Below are positions 1 to 7,783 of a stretch of DNA of 64,000 nt, piece by piece. The stretch lies in contig NZ_SORO01000001.1 of the NCBI RefSeq assembly GCF_004368965.1, positions 2,326,001-2,390,000 on the forward strand, in the 5' to 3' direction. The position numbers and the translations under genes are program-made. The notes beneath the pieces were generated by a model. That model saw nothing but the letters and a program-made list of their open reading frames with translations, did not search any database and was not told the DNA's origin. Every line of letters begins with the position of its first letter. Positions within the stretch are counted from its first letter, which is position 1. The stretch is from Leptospira meyeri. GTDB lineage: Bacteria; Spirochaetota; Leptospiria; Leptospirales; Leptospiraceae.

Positions 1-414
1 GAAAGAACTTATTCTGAAAATGAAATAGCGGTTATGGGACTTCATTGTTCTGAAGAAGAAAGAAGGGCTGCTGATGCCGAACGAGACATTGTAAAAATCA
101 AATCCTTTCGTTATTTAGAATCAACAGGAATTAAAGAGTTTAAAGGTTTTATCGTTGGGATCAGACCTTCCCAAATTTTTGTAGAATTGGATATCTCTAA
201 TTTAGAAGGTGTTTTGGATAAATCTGAATTTACCGATGAATTTGAAATAGTCATCAAAAATGATTTCTCTTTTTATTCTAAAAAATATTCCAAAATATTT
301 TTTATAGGTGATCCTGTCACAGTAAGCCTTGATCGCATTGATTTTGAGGAGATCAAAGTTTTTCTTAAACTAAAAGACTTTAAAAAAGACGAAGTCCCAG
401 TGAAAAAGAAATAA
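1..414 (+). CDS. rnr: Ribonuclease R, C-terminal part (5' end outside window)
   Basis: 3'-5' exoribonuclease that degrades structured RNA. Only the last ~137 residues are present; the frame is open from base 1. The stretch HCSEEERRAADAERD is the conserved end of the RNB catalytic domain, where RNB passes into S1. It is followed by one S1 RNA-binding domain (about residues 45-115 of the fragment) and a short Lys-rich tail ending in KKK. The gene ends into a hairpin shared with the convergent neighbour. A general RNase II/R identification is secure; R rather than II is chosen from the basic tail after S1. Confidence 0.85.
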   Translation, partial: ERTYSENEIAVMGLHCSEEERRAADAERDIVKIKSFRYLESTGIKEFKGFIVGIRPSQIFVELDISNLEGVLDKSEFTDEFEIVIKNDFSFYSKKYSKIFFIGDPVTVSLDRIDFEEIKVFLKLKDFKKDEVPVKKK

Positions 415-417
415 CCA

Positions 418-457
418 AAATCCCTGAATCTATTTTATAAAGATAGATTCGGGATTT
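418..457. terminator. Convergent bidirectional terminator hairpin
   Basis: Arms 418-433 and 443-457 pair over 15 bp with one bulged T and a 9-base loop, giving an A-rich flank on one side and a T-rich flank on the other. It lies between the end of rnr and the end of the convergent phosphatase gene, whose stop codon (435-437) falls in the loop. Confidence 0.7.
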
Positions 458-2141
458 CTTCCCGTTTCCAAACCTTTCTAAAAAACTTTCGATCATTTAT
501 CTGGATGGACATGATCTTTTGAATGATGGCTTCTTCACTAATCTGATACGTTTGCATCAGATCTTTGTCCAAAGATAGTTGAGAATGAGCCACCCATTTT
601 ACAAGAGAACGTTTTGTTCTTTCAGACTCTGGTAGCAGTTCATTCACGTTAGAAAAAAATTGTTCATGACTTAAGAAAAGGCCATTGGAAATTTCAGGCA
701 TAGGTGCAGCTCCATGGTCAGCTGTTACTACCATAATGAAGCGATCACCAAAATTAGATTTAAGAAATTCAAATATAGTTTGAATTTCTTGATCCGTAGC
801 CTTTAAAACTTGCTCTGCTTCTTTTGATTCCCATCCATATAAATGCCCTACAGCATCCGTAGCCTTCAAGGTTACATACGCAAGATCGGTAATTCCATCA
901 TTATCTTTTTTCGTGTTGATGATAGTTTCTGTAATGGTGTCTCGAAAGAGGGCACCATCCATTTTTGCCTGAAATTCTGATCCTTGGAAGTGGTGGATTT
1001 TTGCGATTAAATCGATCGGATCTTTGGCTTCAAAATGTGTGGAGATGTCTTTTTTATGATTCAAATAGAATTGGTACAAGTTATACTTTTGCACTGATTT
1101 AGGAACAAGGAAAGCATCGTTATAGGTTGACCATGATAAATTTTTCACGTCTTGCCAATAAACAAAATCATTATCAGGAGGGTTTGTTGTAGATTTTTTT
1201 GAAACTTGGGAAAAAAGTTTTCCATGTCCTGCCATACCCACTGCTGCCCTAGCCGCATAACACTGGCTTACGATTACAGGTTCATTATTCTTTGATATAT
1301 CCCATTCATCAGCAAAACTGGGAACTTGCATCTCGCTCAAATCCCAATCTTTATTTTTTCCTTGGAAGACGGGCCTGTGGAGAACTTTTCCATCTGCATA
1401 TGTGTAAATTTCATTTGAGAAGATTTTTGAGTCTCTAGGAAAGGCTCCGGTTCCAATCGCCATATGACCCACGGCTGTATGCGATTCTAAGTGAGCTACC
1501 TTTGCCTTTTTAAAGTATGCAGAGTTGTTTTTTAAATCTTCAAGGAAGGGATAAGCCCCTTTATGTGCTTTGTATAGTTGTCTACCCCCTTGGTCCACAA
1601 CAATGGTAACGATGATTTCCGGTTTAACATTTTGATTTTGGAATATTTTTTCCAAATAGGAAACATCGATTGTATTCTTAAATTGAAAATCTAAAATTTT
1701 TCCATAAATGGATGGAATGTGTTGTTGGTTGATTTCGTCTGAGTATTGCCCATTTCTGATCCATTTCGGTCCGTAAATCCAAATCGGAATTTCAGTATCA
1801 TAAAAATACTGAGTGTAATGCGAAGTGTAGTTAACTTCTTTCGAAAAATGTTCATCTTCTGCATCCAGTTGCCATTGGTTCTTTAACTCGTCCCAGGATA
1901 AATCATGATCTTCTAAGATATTTTTAATTTCTTCTTTTGAATAATGCGAAAGAGTGATTGCGTCCCTCGCCTCTCTATCAAAAATATTGAATGGAAATGG
2001 TGCTAAGATTAAATCTGTATCGGGCTGCATCGATAAATAGGCAGCTCGTTTATAATCCTTTTCCCAACCACAATTGGATAAAACTAAAAACATACCAACT
2101 ATGACTAAAATATTTCGCTTTATGTTTTTTGGATTTATCAC
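435..2141 (-). CDS. Lipoprotein of the alkaline phosphatase superfamily (PafA/phosphodiesterase type)
   Basis: Predicted secreted, lipid-anchored metallo-phosphatase or phosphodiesterase. The N-terminus has a hydrophobic signal and a lipobox LSNC (Cys24). Metal and catalytic elements of the AlkP fold are visible: Asp183 in VVDQGG, the likely nucleophile Thr222 in ESHTAVGH, Asp429/His433 in DAVGH, and TADHG at 474-478. The Thr-Ala-x-Gly-His context resembles PafA-type monoesterases and type I phosphodiesterases; substrate cannot be told. GTG start preceded by a good ribosome site (AGGAAGGG). The first ~40 bp overlap, antisense, the start of the divergent CapA-type gene. Confidence 0.8.
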   Translation of the reverse strand: MINPKNIKRNILVIVGMFLVLSNCGWEKDYKRAAYLSMQPDTDLILAPFPFNIFDREARDAITLSHYSKEEIKNILEDHDLSWDELKNQWQLDAEDEHFSKEVNYTSHYTQYFYDTEIPIWIYGPKWIRNGQYSDEINQQHIPSIYGKILDFQFKNTIDVSYLEKIFQNQNVKPEIIVTIVVDQGGRQLYKAHKGAYPFLEDLKNNSAYFKKAKVAHLESHTAVGHMAIGTGAFPRDSKIFSNEIYTYADGKVLHRPVFQGKNKDWDLSEMQVPSFADEWDISKNNEPVIVSQCYAARAAVGMAGHGKLFSQVSKKSTTNPPDNDFVYWQDVKNLSWSTYNDAFLVPKSVQKYNLYQFYLNHKKDISTHFEAKDPIDLIAKIHHFQGSEFQAKMDGALFRDTITETIINTKKDNDGITDLAYVTLKATDAVGHLYGWESKEAEQVLKATDQEIQTIFEFLKSNFGDRFIMVVTADHGAAPMPEISNGLFLSHEQFFSNVNELLPESERTKRSLVKWVAHSQLSLDKDLMQTYQISEEAIIQKIMSIQINDRKFFRKVWKREEIPNLSL

Positions 2142-3189
2142 TATTCCCTTCCTATCTTGTTACACTCTTCCCGATGTTTACTTTACTAGGCAAGTGAGAA
2201 TTAAAGTTGTTGGAGATCTCATGTGCCATAACTCGCAAATCTCCTCTTATTATTTTTCAAAGACAAAAGAGTATGACTCGAGCAGTAGTTTCGAATTCGT
2301 TTCAAATTCATTACAAGATGCTGATTTAACATTAGGGAATTTAGAAACAACTATAACAAATGATCCTAATGAATTTACCGGATATCCTAGATTTGGATCG
2401 CCGATCGGTTATTTAACAGGAATCAGAAAATCAGGATTTGATATTTTGTCGACAGCGAACAATCATTCTGCGGATAAAGGAGCCTTCGGAATTGATTATA
2501 CCATTGACTCCGTAAATCAAATGGGAATGGTTCCCATTGGAACTTTCAAATCGCATTCGGATTATCTAGAACGAAAAGATTTTTTTATTGAAGTGAACGG
2601 AATCAAAATTGCGATTTATAATTATACATATTCCACAAATGGAATTCCCGTCAAAAATGATCGAATCGTTCGGCTTTTGAATGAAAAACAAATTCAGGAC
2701 GATGTGAGTTTTGCCAAAGAAAATGGAATTCAATTTGTCATCCTTTGGTATCATTATGGAACTGAGTATGAAGAAAAACCGGACAAGTGGCAAACAAAAT
2801 GGGTTCAGATTGGATTCGACGCTGGTGCTGATATCATCCTGGGGGGGCATCCTCACGTAGTACAAAGAATCGATCAATTTCAGGAAGATAAAAATGGAGA
2901 GGATCGACTCGTTGCCTATTCCCTTGGAAATTTTTTGTCCGCACAAAATAGAGAAAACACCGATGGTGGGATCATTTTATCTTTTTCATTAGAGATAAAT
3001 TCACAAAATCAAAAACGTATTAAAAATGTAAGCACAGATTCCGTTTGGATCTACCCTCACGGATATAAAATCATACCCATTGCCAAATATACGCAAAAAC
3101 AAATTCCAATCAAACTCCCGAAACATTTAGAAAAAAGAATGTTTAGTTATGAAGCTCATCTTAAAAAAATTCCCGGTCTTACTTTTTAA
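2101..3189 (+). CDS. CapA-family (PGA_cap) lipoprotein
   Basis: Metallophosphoesterase-like protein of the CapA/PgsA family, named for poly-gamma-glutamate capsule synthesis; the actual substrate in spirochaetes is unknown. Visible motifs: GDLMCHN at 38-44, GNLE near 80, ANNH near 120 and GGHPH near 245, the metal-site pattern of this family. The ATG at 2101 gives a compact lipoprotein signal with lipobox FLSC (Cys20). An upstream TTG at 2074 would add 9 residues and lengthen the overlap with the divergent gene; neither start has a convincing ribosome site. Confidence 0.78.
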   Translation: MTKIFRFMFFGFITIPFLSCYTLPDVYFTRQVRIKVVGDLMCHNSQISSYYFSKTKEYDSSSSFEFVSNSLQDADLTLGNLETTITNDPNEFTGYPRFGSPIGYLTGIRKSGFDILSTANNHSADKGAFGIDYTIDSVNQMGMVPIGTFKSHSDYLERKDFFIEVNGIKIAIYNYTYSTNGIPVKNDRIVRLLNEKQIQDDVSFAKENGIQFVILWYHYGTEYEEKPDKWQTKWVQIGFDAGADIILGGHPHVVQRIDQFQEDKNGEDRLVAYSLGNFLSAQNRENTDGGIILSFSLEINSQNQKRIKNVSTDSVWIYPHGYKIIPIAKYTQKQIPIKLPKHLEKRMFSYEAHLKKIPGLTF

Positions 3190-3305
3190 TTTATTATAAA
3201 TAATTCAGTTCTTAAACCTTCTATGTGAAATGATTATAAATTTGAATGGATTTTCAATAGCAAGTTGATTGTTTTGGAATTAGATCTTAATTTAAATTTT
3301 TCATT

Positions 3306-3932
3306 CTAACTAGAAATTTCTTCAGAAATAAGATCATAACCTTTACCTTCCCGAATCAAATCGATTGAGTCGTCATTGATTTGTAAGATGGTTGATAGTT
3401 CCATTTTTACAATCCCACCATCTACAATCCCGTCCACTTGGTTACCATAAATGGATTCTAAATCATCAATATCGATGATGAACTCATCATCACAAAAAGC
3501 AGAGGTGGATGTAAGAGGAGAATCATGGATTTTTAAAAGTTCACTAAGGTAAATATGATCAGGAATCCGAATTCCAATTTGTTTGTCTTTATGATGCGCC
3601 ACAGAAGGTTTTGGCAGATTTTTATTGGCCTTTAAAACAAAGGTAAAAGGACCAGGTGTCACTCGTTTCATCAGACGGTAGGCTGAATTTGGTAAATACT
3701 CAATGAAATTCGATGCCATAGAAATGTCTTTGCACATCAAAGAAAGTGGTTTGTCTTTGGGAAGTTTACGAATTGCGTATATTTTCTCAACACCTAGTTT
3801 GGAGTGTGCATCTGCAATGATCGCATAAACAGTATCAGTGGGAAAAATAAATACTGCTCCATCCTTCAACCTTTCTGAAATTTGTTTGAGTTTTCTGACT
3901 TCAGGATTTTCTGGATGGAGGTATAGAATCAT
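3306..3932 (-). CDS. Sua5/YciO/YrdC-family protein (threonylcarbamoyl-AMP synthase-like)
   Basis: The YrdC fold binds ATP, threonine and bicarbonate to make threonylcarbamoyl-AMP for the t6A37 modification of ANN-reading tRNAs; the YciO branch has a less certain role. Recognisable: FPTDTVYAI near residue 30, RKLPKDKPLSLM (the K-R-x4-KP region), TPGPFTFVL and GIRIPDH. At 208 residues with no Sua5 C-terminal domain it is the short YrdC/YciO type. Last gene of a three-gene minus-strand operon, starting 18 bp after the SDR gene stops. Confidence 0.75.
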   Translation of the reverse strand: MILYLHPENPEVRKLKQISERLKDGAVFIFPTDTVYAIIADAHSKLGVEKIYAIRKLPKDKPLSLMCKDISMASNFIEYLPNSAYRLMKRVTPGPFTFVLKANKNLPKPSVAHHKDKQIGIRIPDHIYLSELLKIHDSPLTSTSAFCDDEFIIDIDDLESIYGNQVDGIVDGGIVKMELSTILQINDDSIDLIREGKGYDLISEEISS

Positions 3933-3950
3933 TCTGTTTCACAGCAGAGA

Positions 3951-4688
3951 TTATTGTGCTGTAAGTCCCCCATCGAGAACAAGACACTGACCCGTCATAT
4001 AAGAAGAAGAATCAGAAGCTAAATATATCGCCGCACCTAGTAATTCTTCTGGTTTTCCAAGTCGACCCATAGGAATTCCAGCAAGCACTTGTTTCATGAT
4101 GAATTCTTTGTCTTTGATCATATCGGTCATTTCGGTATCGATAAGACCAGGACAAATCACATTCACTCGGTAACCGTTATTGCACCACTCAATAGCAAGG
4201 GCTTTCGATAAAGTAATGACAGCTCCCTTGGTCCCGGAATACACAGAAGCAAGTTTACTTCCCACCATTCCTAGAACTGAAGCCACATTGATGATGTTTC
4301 CACCTTCTTTTTTATGGTGTTTGTAATACGCTTGGCAATTGCGAAAAACACCCACATAGTTTGTCTGAACTATATTTTGTAATTCCTCTTCTTTGAATCC
4401 AGAAGCAGGAGTATTCGTTGCAATTCCAGCATTGTTGATGAGTGTATCGAGCCTTCCATGTTTTGCTTTGATTTGGCCAATGATATCAAATGCGGCACCT
4501 TCATTACGAACATCCAATACAACGCCATTAATACCTTCTTTGGCCATCCATTCGATGGATTCTGGTCGGGAACCTGCCCCATAAACAATGGCACCTGCGT
4601 CTCTAAACCCGAGAGCTAATGTTTTGCCGATACCTCGACTGGCTCCGGTGATCAAAATTGATTTTCCTTTTACATCAAATAAACTCAT
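3951..4688 (-). CDS. Short-chain dehydrogenase/reductase
   Basis: Classical SDR (about 245 residues) with the NAD(P)-binding TGASRGIG at about 14-21, NNAG near residue 85, and the catalytic Ser...YxxxK (Ser in ASVLG, Tyr-Ser-Gly-Thr-Lys) near 150. The C-terminal LVLDGG is typical. It could be a 3-oxoacyl-ACP reductase or a polyol/gluconate dehydrogenase; sequence alone does not decide. The start at 4688 is chosen over an upstream one because it has GAGG five to six bases before it and overlaps the upstream lipoprotein stop as ATGA, implying translational coupling. Confidence 0.82.
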   Translation of the reverse strand: MSLFDVKGKSILITGASRGIGKTLALGFRDAGAIVYGAGSRPESIEWMAKEGINGVVLDVRNEGAAFDIIGQIKAKHGRLDTLINNAGIATNTPASGFKEEELQNIVQTNYVGVFRNCQAYYKHHKKEGGNIINVASVLGMVGSKLASVYSGTKGAVITLSKALAIEWCNNGYRVNVICPGLIDTEMTDMIKDKEFIMKQVLAGIPMGRLGKPEELLGAAIYLASDSSSYMTGQCLVLDGGLTAQ

Positions 4689-4927
4689 TTTACCTCGTGA
4701 TTGGAAGGATAACAATCGCTAGCTTGAGGTTTTGTGTCTTCCAAAAGTTTTTTATAATCCAAAGTATTATCATCCCGAACCAAATCTCTTCTTATGTAGT
4801 GTGTTCCTTTTTCATAGTAATCCGCAACTGGATTACAATCTTGGATGTCTTCGGAAAAACCACGTTTGCATCCAAAAACAAAAACGATCGCCCATAAAAA
4901 AATAGCCAAAAGTCGAGGACTCATCAT
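4685..4927 (-). CDS. Small lipoprotein of unknown function
   Basis: About 80 residues. N-terminal hydrophobic stretch ends in a lipobox VFGC followed by KRG; the mature part is charged and has two further Cys, one in DIQDC and one in SDCYP, which could form a disulfide. No family recognised. Its TGA stop overlaps the ATG of the SDR gene (ATGA). Divergent from maf; the ATG at 4927 (or 4924) is preferred because a longer version would run into the maf upstream region. Confidence 0.6.
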   Translation of the reverse strand: MMSPRLLAIFLWAIVFVFGCKRGFSEDIQDCNPVADYYEKGTHYIRRDLVRDDNTLDYKKLLEDTKPQASDCYPSNHEVK

Positions 4928-4966
4928 TATGAAATGAAACAATATCCCGTAAGGAATAGCAAGAAT

Positions 4967-5542
4967 TTGTTTATACTCAGATCGACATCACCAAGACGGA
5001 TCCAAATACTCACCGACCTTGGTTTTTTATTCCAAGTAGCACCAGCAAACATTGACGAGTCTCAAAAGAAGGACGAACCGGCGCTTCAGTATTTAGAACG
5101 AATGGTTCACTCAAAATTAGGAATCAATGGAGACCCTAACAACCTCTACTTGGCCGCTGATACCATAGTCGTATTTGAAAATGAAATTTTACACAAACCA
5201 GTCGACCTGGAAGATTCCGTTCGTATCCTCAAAACACTCTCAGGGAAAAAACATTCCGTATTTTCTGGGGCCGGTTTGCAAATTGGATCGAAGGTTGATT
5301 TTTTCTACGAGGAAACTGTAATCGAATTTAAAGATTGGAATGAGGTAGAAATTCGAGATTATATTTTGAGATGCCAACCTTTTGATAAAGCAGGTTCTTA
5401 TGGAATTCAGGATACAAACGGGCCGGTTGCGACAAAACTTGGATCGTATACAAATGTGATGGGATTTCCCCTCCGAAGTTTTTTAGCTCGTTCTTCGACG
5501 TGGTTGCCTTATTGGGAAGGCTCTTTTATGCGTAGAGGTTGA
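4967..5542 (+). CDS. maf: Maf-family nucleoside triphosphate pyrophosphatase
   Basis: House-cleaning enzyme that hydrolyses non-canonical or UTP/TTP-type nucleotides to monophosphates. Signature elements: STSPRR at the N-terminus, LAADTIVVF (catalytic Asp), HKP, and DKAGSYGIQ near residue 150. I place the start at a TTG (4967), giving MFILRSTSPRR, which matches the family N-terminus and has AAGGAA about 10 bases upstream; an ATG at 4934 would add 11 residues, has no ribosome site and would overlap the divergent lipoprotein. The 3' end overlaps the convergent small gene by 17 bp. Confidence 0.85.
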   Translation: MFILRSTSPRRIQILTDLGFLFQVAPANIDESQKKDEPALQYLERMVHSKLGINGDPNNLYLAADTIVVFENEILHKPVDLEDSVRILKTLSGKKHSVFSGAGLQIGSKVDFFYEETVIEFKDWNEVEIRDYILRCQPFDKAGSYGIQDTNGPVATKLGSYTNVMGFPLRSFLARSSTWLPYWEGSFMRRG

Positions 5543-5756
5543 CTAAATTTCCAGGTTTGTAAGCCGCTTTTGCATCTGGACTGGTTTGCACCTCAGCCGC
5601 TTTTTTTTCCGTTTCTCCGGAAACATATTTTGGCTGGTAGGAACGCGATTGGATCGCTTCTACTTGCTCTACCGCTTGTGTATTGTATGTGGGAGACACA
5701 TACATATACGGTTCGCCCAGTCCTGAAACTCTTGCCACATTACTTGAGATTTCCAT
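5526..5756 (-). CDS. Small conserved-looking hypothetical protein
   Basis: About 76 residues starting MEISSNVARVSG and rich in Tyr, Ser, Ala and Glu, with no signal peptide or membrane segment. No family recognised. The frame extends upstream to 5855 but that would overlap the divergent holA, so the internal ATG is preferred. GAGG occurs about 10-14 bases upstream. Whether it is translated is uncertain. Confidence 0.45.
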   Translation of the reverse strand: MEISSNVARVSGLGEPYMYVSPTYNTQAVEQVEAIQSRSYQPKYVSGETEKKAAEVQTSPDAKAAYKPGNLVNLYA

Positions 5757-5807
5757 ACTATGAATATCGCCTCTTTCCTTTCGAAAGATTAGACCAGATT
5801 CAAGAAA

Positions 5808-6917
5808 ATGGAAACAAAAAAATCGCAAGCGAGAGAATTTAGCTCTCTTTTCCAACTATTCAAAACTCAGACAAGTAACCCCCCACAATTTTTTGCCTAT
5901 ACGGGAGAGGATTCCTATGAATTTGAACTCATCATCGATCATTACAAAGAAGCGCTTTCTAAATCTGCAGGGGAATACGAAATCATTCTGATCGTATCTG
6001 AATCAGGAGAGCAGGCAAAACTTTTTGCTGAACTTTTCACTCCTGATATGTTTTATCCAAGAAAACTTATCATTGTCAAACAAGCTGCTGCTCTTTTTAA
6101 ACCCATACTCGATACAAAGGCGACACAAGAATGGAAAGACTTTGCTTCAGGTTTTCGAAAAAACATAACCTCTGTTTCTGATGAAATTTTTCTCATTGTC
6201 CATTACGATGGAAAAGACATTCCTCAAAGTTTAATCCAACTCTTTCAAGGTACCTTAAACTATTACAAAACCAAGTTTTTATATCCAAGTGATTATCCTA
6301 AAGTATTCAAAGAAGTTTGTGACCAAGAACAAGTGCACTTTGAACCAAATGCAGCCGATGAATTCATTCATCGAATTCCTGCAAATGTCGGAGCTTATCT
6401 TAAAAGCGTAAAAAAACTCAAACAATACTTACATCGTTCCAAATTTACAATCGAAGATGTTAATTCAGTTCTCTTTAGTCAAAATGAACTGAATACCAAT
6501 GTACTTGTAGAAACTTTGATTCAAAAACGAAAGGTTGATTTTTTTAAAGAGTTCACAAAGTTTAGTGACCAGAACTCTGAAATCCTCAGTTTCCTAACCA
6601 GACTCAGTTACAAACTGGATGAAATTCGTAAAATCAAAGTCATTCGAGCAAGGCACAATGGCGAAGTACCCATTCCCATTATGGATGAACTATTAAAAAC
6701 TGGAAGTTATTCTGATGCGAGAAAAAATTTCGTAAGAAGGCAATTGGTTTCTGATTCGGCTTTATTTACAGATAAAATTTTAGATTTGTTTTATGACCAA
6801 GTAATTGAGATGAATATCAAATTCAAATCAGGTCTTCGCGACGAAGAAGGAAGGAATTATTTTTTACAGAAAATTATGCACCTCTTCTCTTTACTTCAAG
6901 AAAGATCTTCCAAATGA
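5808..6917 (+). CDS. holA: DNA polymerase III subunit delta
   Basis: Clamp-loader subunit that opens the beta clamp. 369 residues. The N-terminal AAA-like domain contains YTGEDSYEFEL (degenerate P-loop region) and LFTPDMFYPRKLIIVKQ, the typical delta segment. The C-terminal collar domain shows the helical FLTRLSYKLDEIRKIK region and the KFKSGLRDEE end, as in bacterial delta subunits. Delta is poorly conserved, so the call rests on overall layout. It overlaps the convergent regulator gene by 22 bp. The other loader genes, holB and dnaX, are also in this window. Confidence 0.8.
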   Translation: METKKSQAREFSSLFQLFKTQTSNPPQFFAYTGEDSYEFELIIDHYKEALSKSAGEYEIILIVSESGEQAKLFAELFTPDMFYPRKLIIVKQAAALFKPILDTKATQEWKDFASGFRKNITSVSDEIFLIVHYDGKDIPQSLIQLFQGTLNYYKTKFLYPSDYPKVFKEVCDQEQVHFEPNAADEFIHRIPANVGAYLKSVKKLKQYLHRSKFTIEDVNSVLFSQNELNTNVLVETLIQKRKVDFFKEFTKFSDQNSEILSFLTRLSYKLDEIRKIKVIRARHNGEVPIPIMDELLKTGSYSDARKNFVRRQLVSDSALFTDKILDLFYDQVIEMNIKFKSGLRDEEGRNYFLQKIMHLFSLLQERSSK

Positions 6918-7783
6918 TATTCATGTAATTTGCGGTACAAATTCCTTTCAGAGATTCCTAAAAGTTTGGCCGCCTTTTCTCTGTTTCCTTTTGTATAAAT
7001 TAAATTCGCTTTTATGATTTCTTTTTCATAATTTTCCAAACTGATTCCAGGTTTAACTTCTAATTCACTTAAGTTGTTTTCAAAAAAATGAGAAGGAATC
7101 TGTTTCCAATGTAGTTGTTTACCAGAAGAAAATCCAACAAGCGCAAAGATCATATCTCGTAGTTCAGAAAGATTTGAGGCAAATGTTTTGTTTTTAAAAA
7201 AAACAAAAAACTCTTCTTCCATACCTGTAATCTTTTTACCAAGATCACCGTTTGCCTCTTCTAAAAACTGAGAAACAAATAACGGTAATTCAGAAATTCT
7301 TTTTTTCAGATTGGGTAGTTCAAACCGAAATGACTTCAACTGATCATAAAAATCTGCATACACATTCTTTTGATTTAGAATTTCTAGTTCCTCAGAATGA
7401 ATTTCCCAATACAAGTTTACTTTAGATTTTTCTTCGTATTTTTCAGACTTCCACCATTGTTGTAATAACAAAACTTCTTCTGGTTTGGCCTTTGTCATAC
7501 GATCAATCAAAATGGTAACAATCTGTTTGCAAGATTTGATTTTTTCCAAGGAATCCGTAAATGGAAATGGATAGGAAAAATCCAAACTTATGATTGTGTT
7601 TGGAGATATATTTTTTTGTTCTAAACTCTTTTGAATCCAAAAACTTTTCCCAACACCTCTATCTCCAATGACTAACATTGGTAATTTGGAATTAGAAGTT
7701 TCGATCCATTGATTGCGAATCTTTTGTATATCGGATCCACCAGAAATCCATTTTGAAGTTTCTTTACTTTTTTTTGATGACAC
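6896..7783 (-). CDS. Degenerate AAA+ protein with C-terminal Fis-type HTH
   Basis: 295 residues. A P-loop GDRGVGKS sits near residue 40 and the C-terminus is a Fis/NtrC-type helix-turn-helix (GNREKAAKLLGISERNLYRKL region, about 265-285). The middle is shorter than an NtrC AAA+ domain; I see no GAFTGA loop, no clear Walker B with Asp-Glu and no receiver domain. It could be a remnant or specialised enhancer-binding-like regulator that does not activate sigma-54. GTG start with AAGGG upstream, overlapping the preceding secreted-protein gene by 20 bp, so the two are probably translated together. Confidence 0.6.
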   Translation of the reverse strand: MSSKKSKETSKWISGGSDIQKIRNQWIETSNSKLPMLVIGDRGVGKSFWIQKSLEQKNISPNTIISLDFSYPFPFTDSLEKIKSCKQIVTILIDRMTKAKPEEVLLLQQWWKSEKYEEKSKVNLYWEIHSEELEILNQKNVYADFYDQLKSFRFELPNLKKRISELPLFVSQFLEEANGDLGKKITGMEEEFFVFFKNKTFASNLSELRDMIFALVGFSSGKQLHWKQIPSHFFENNLSELEVKPGISLENYEKEIIKANLIYTKGNREKAAKLLGISERNLYRKLHEYHLEDLS

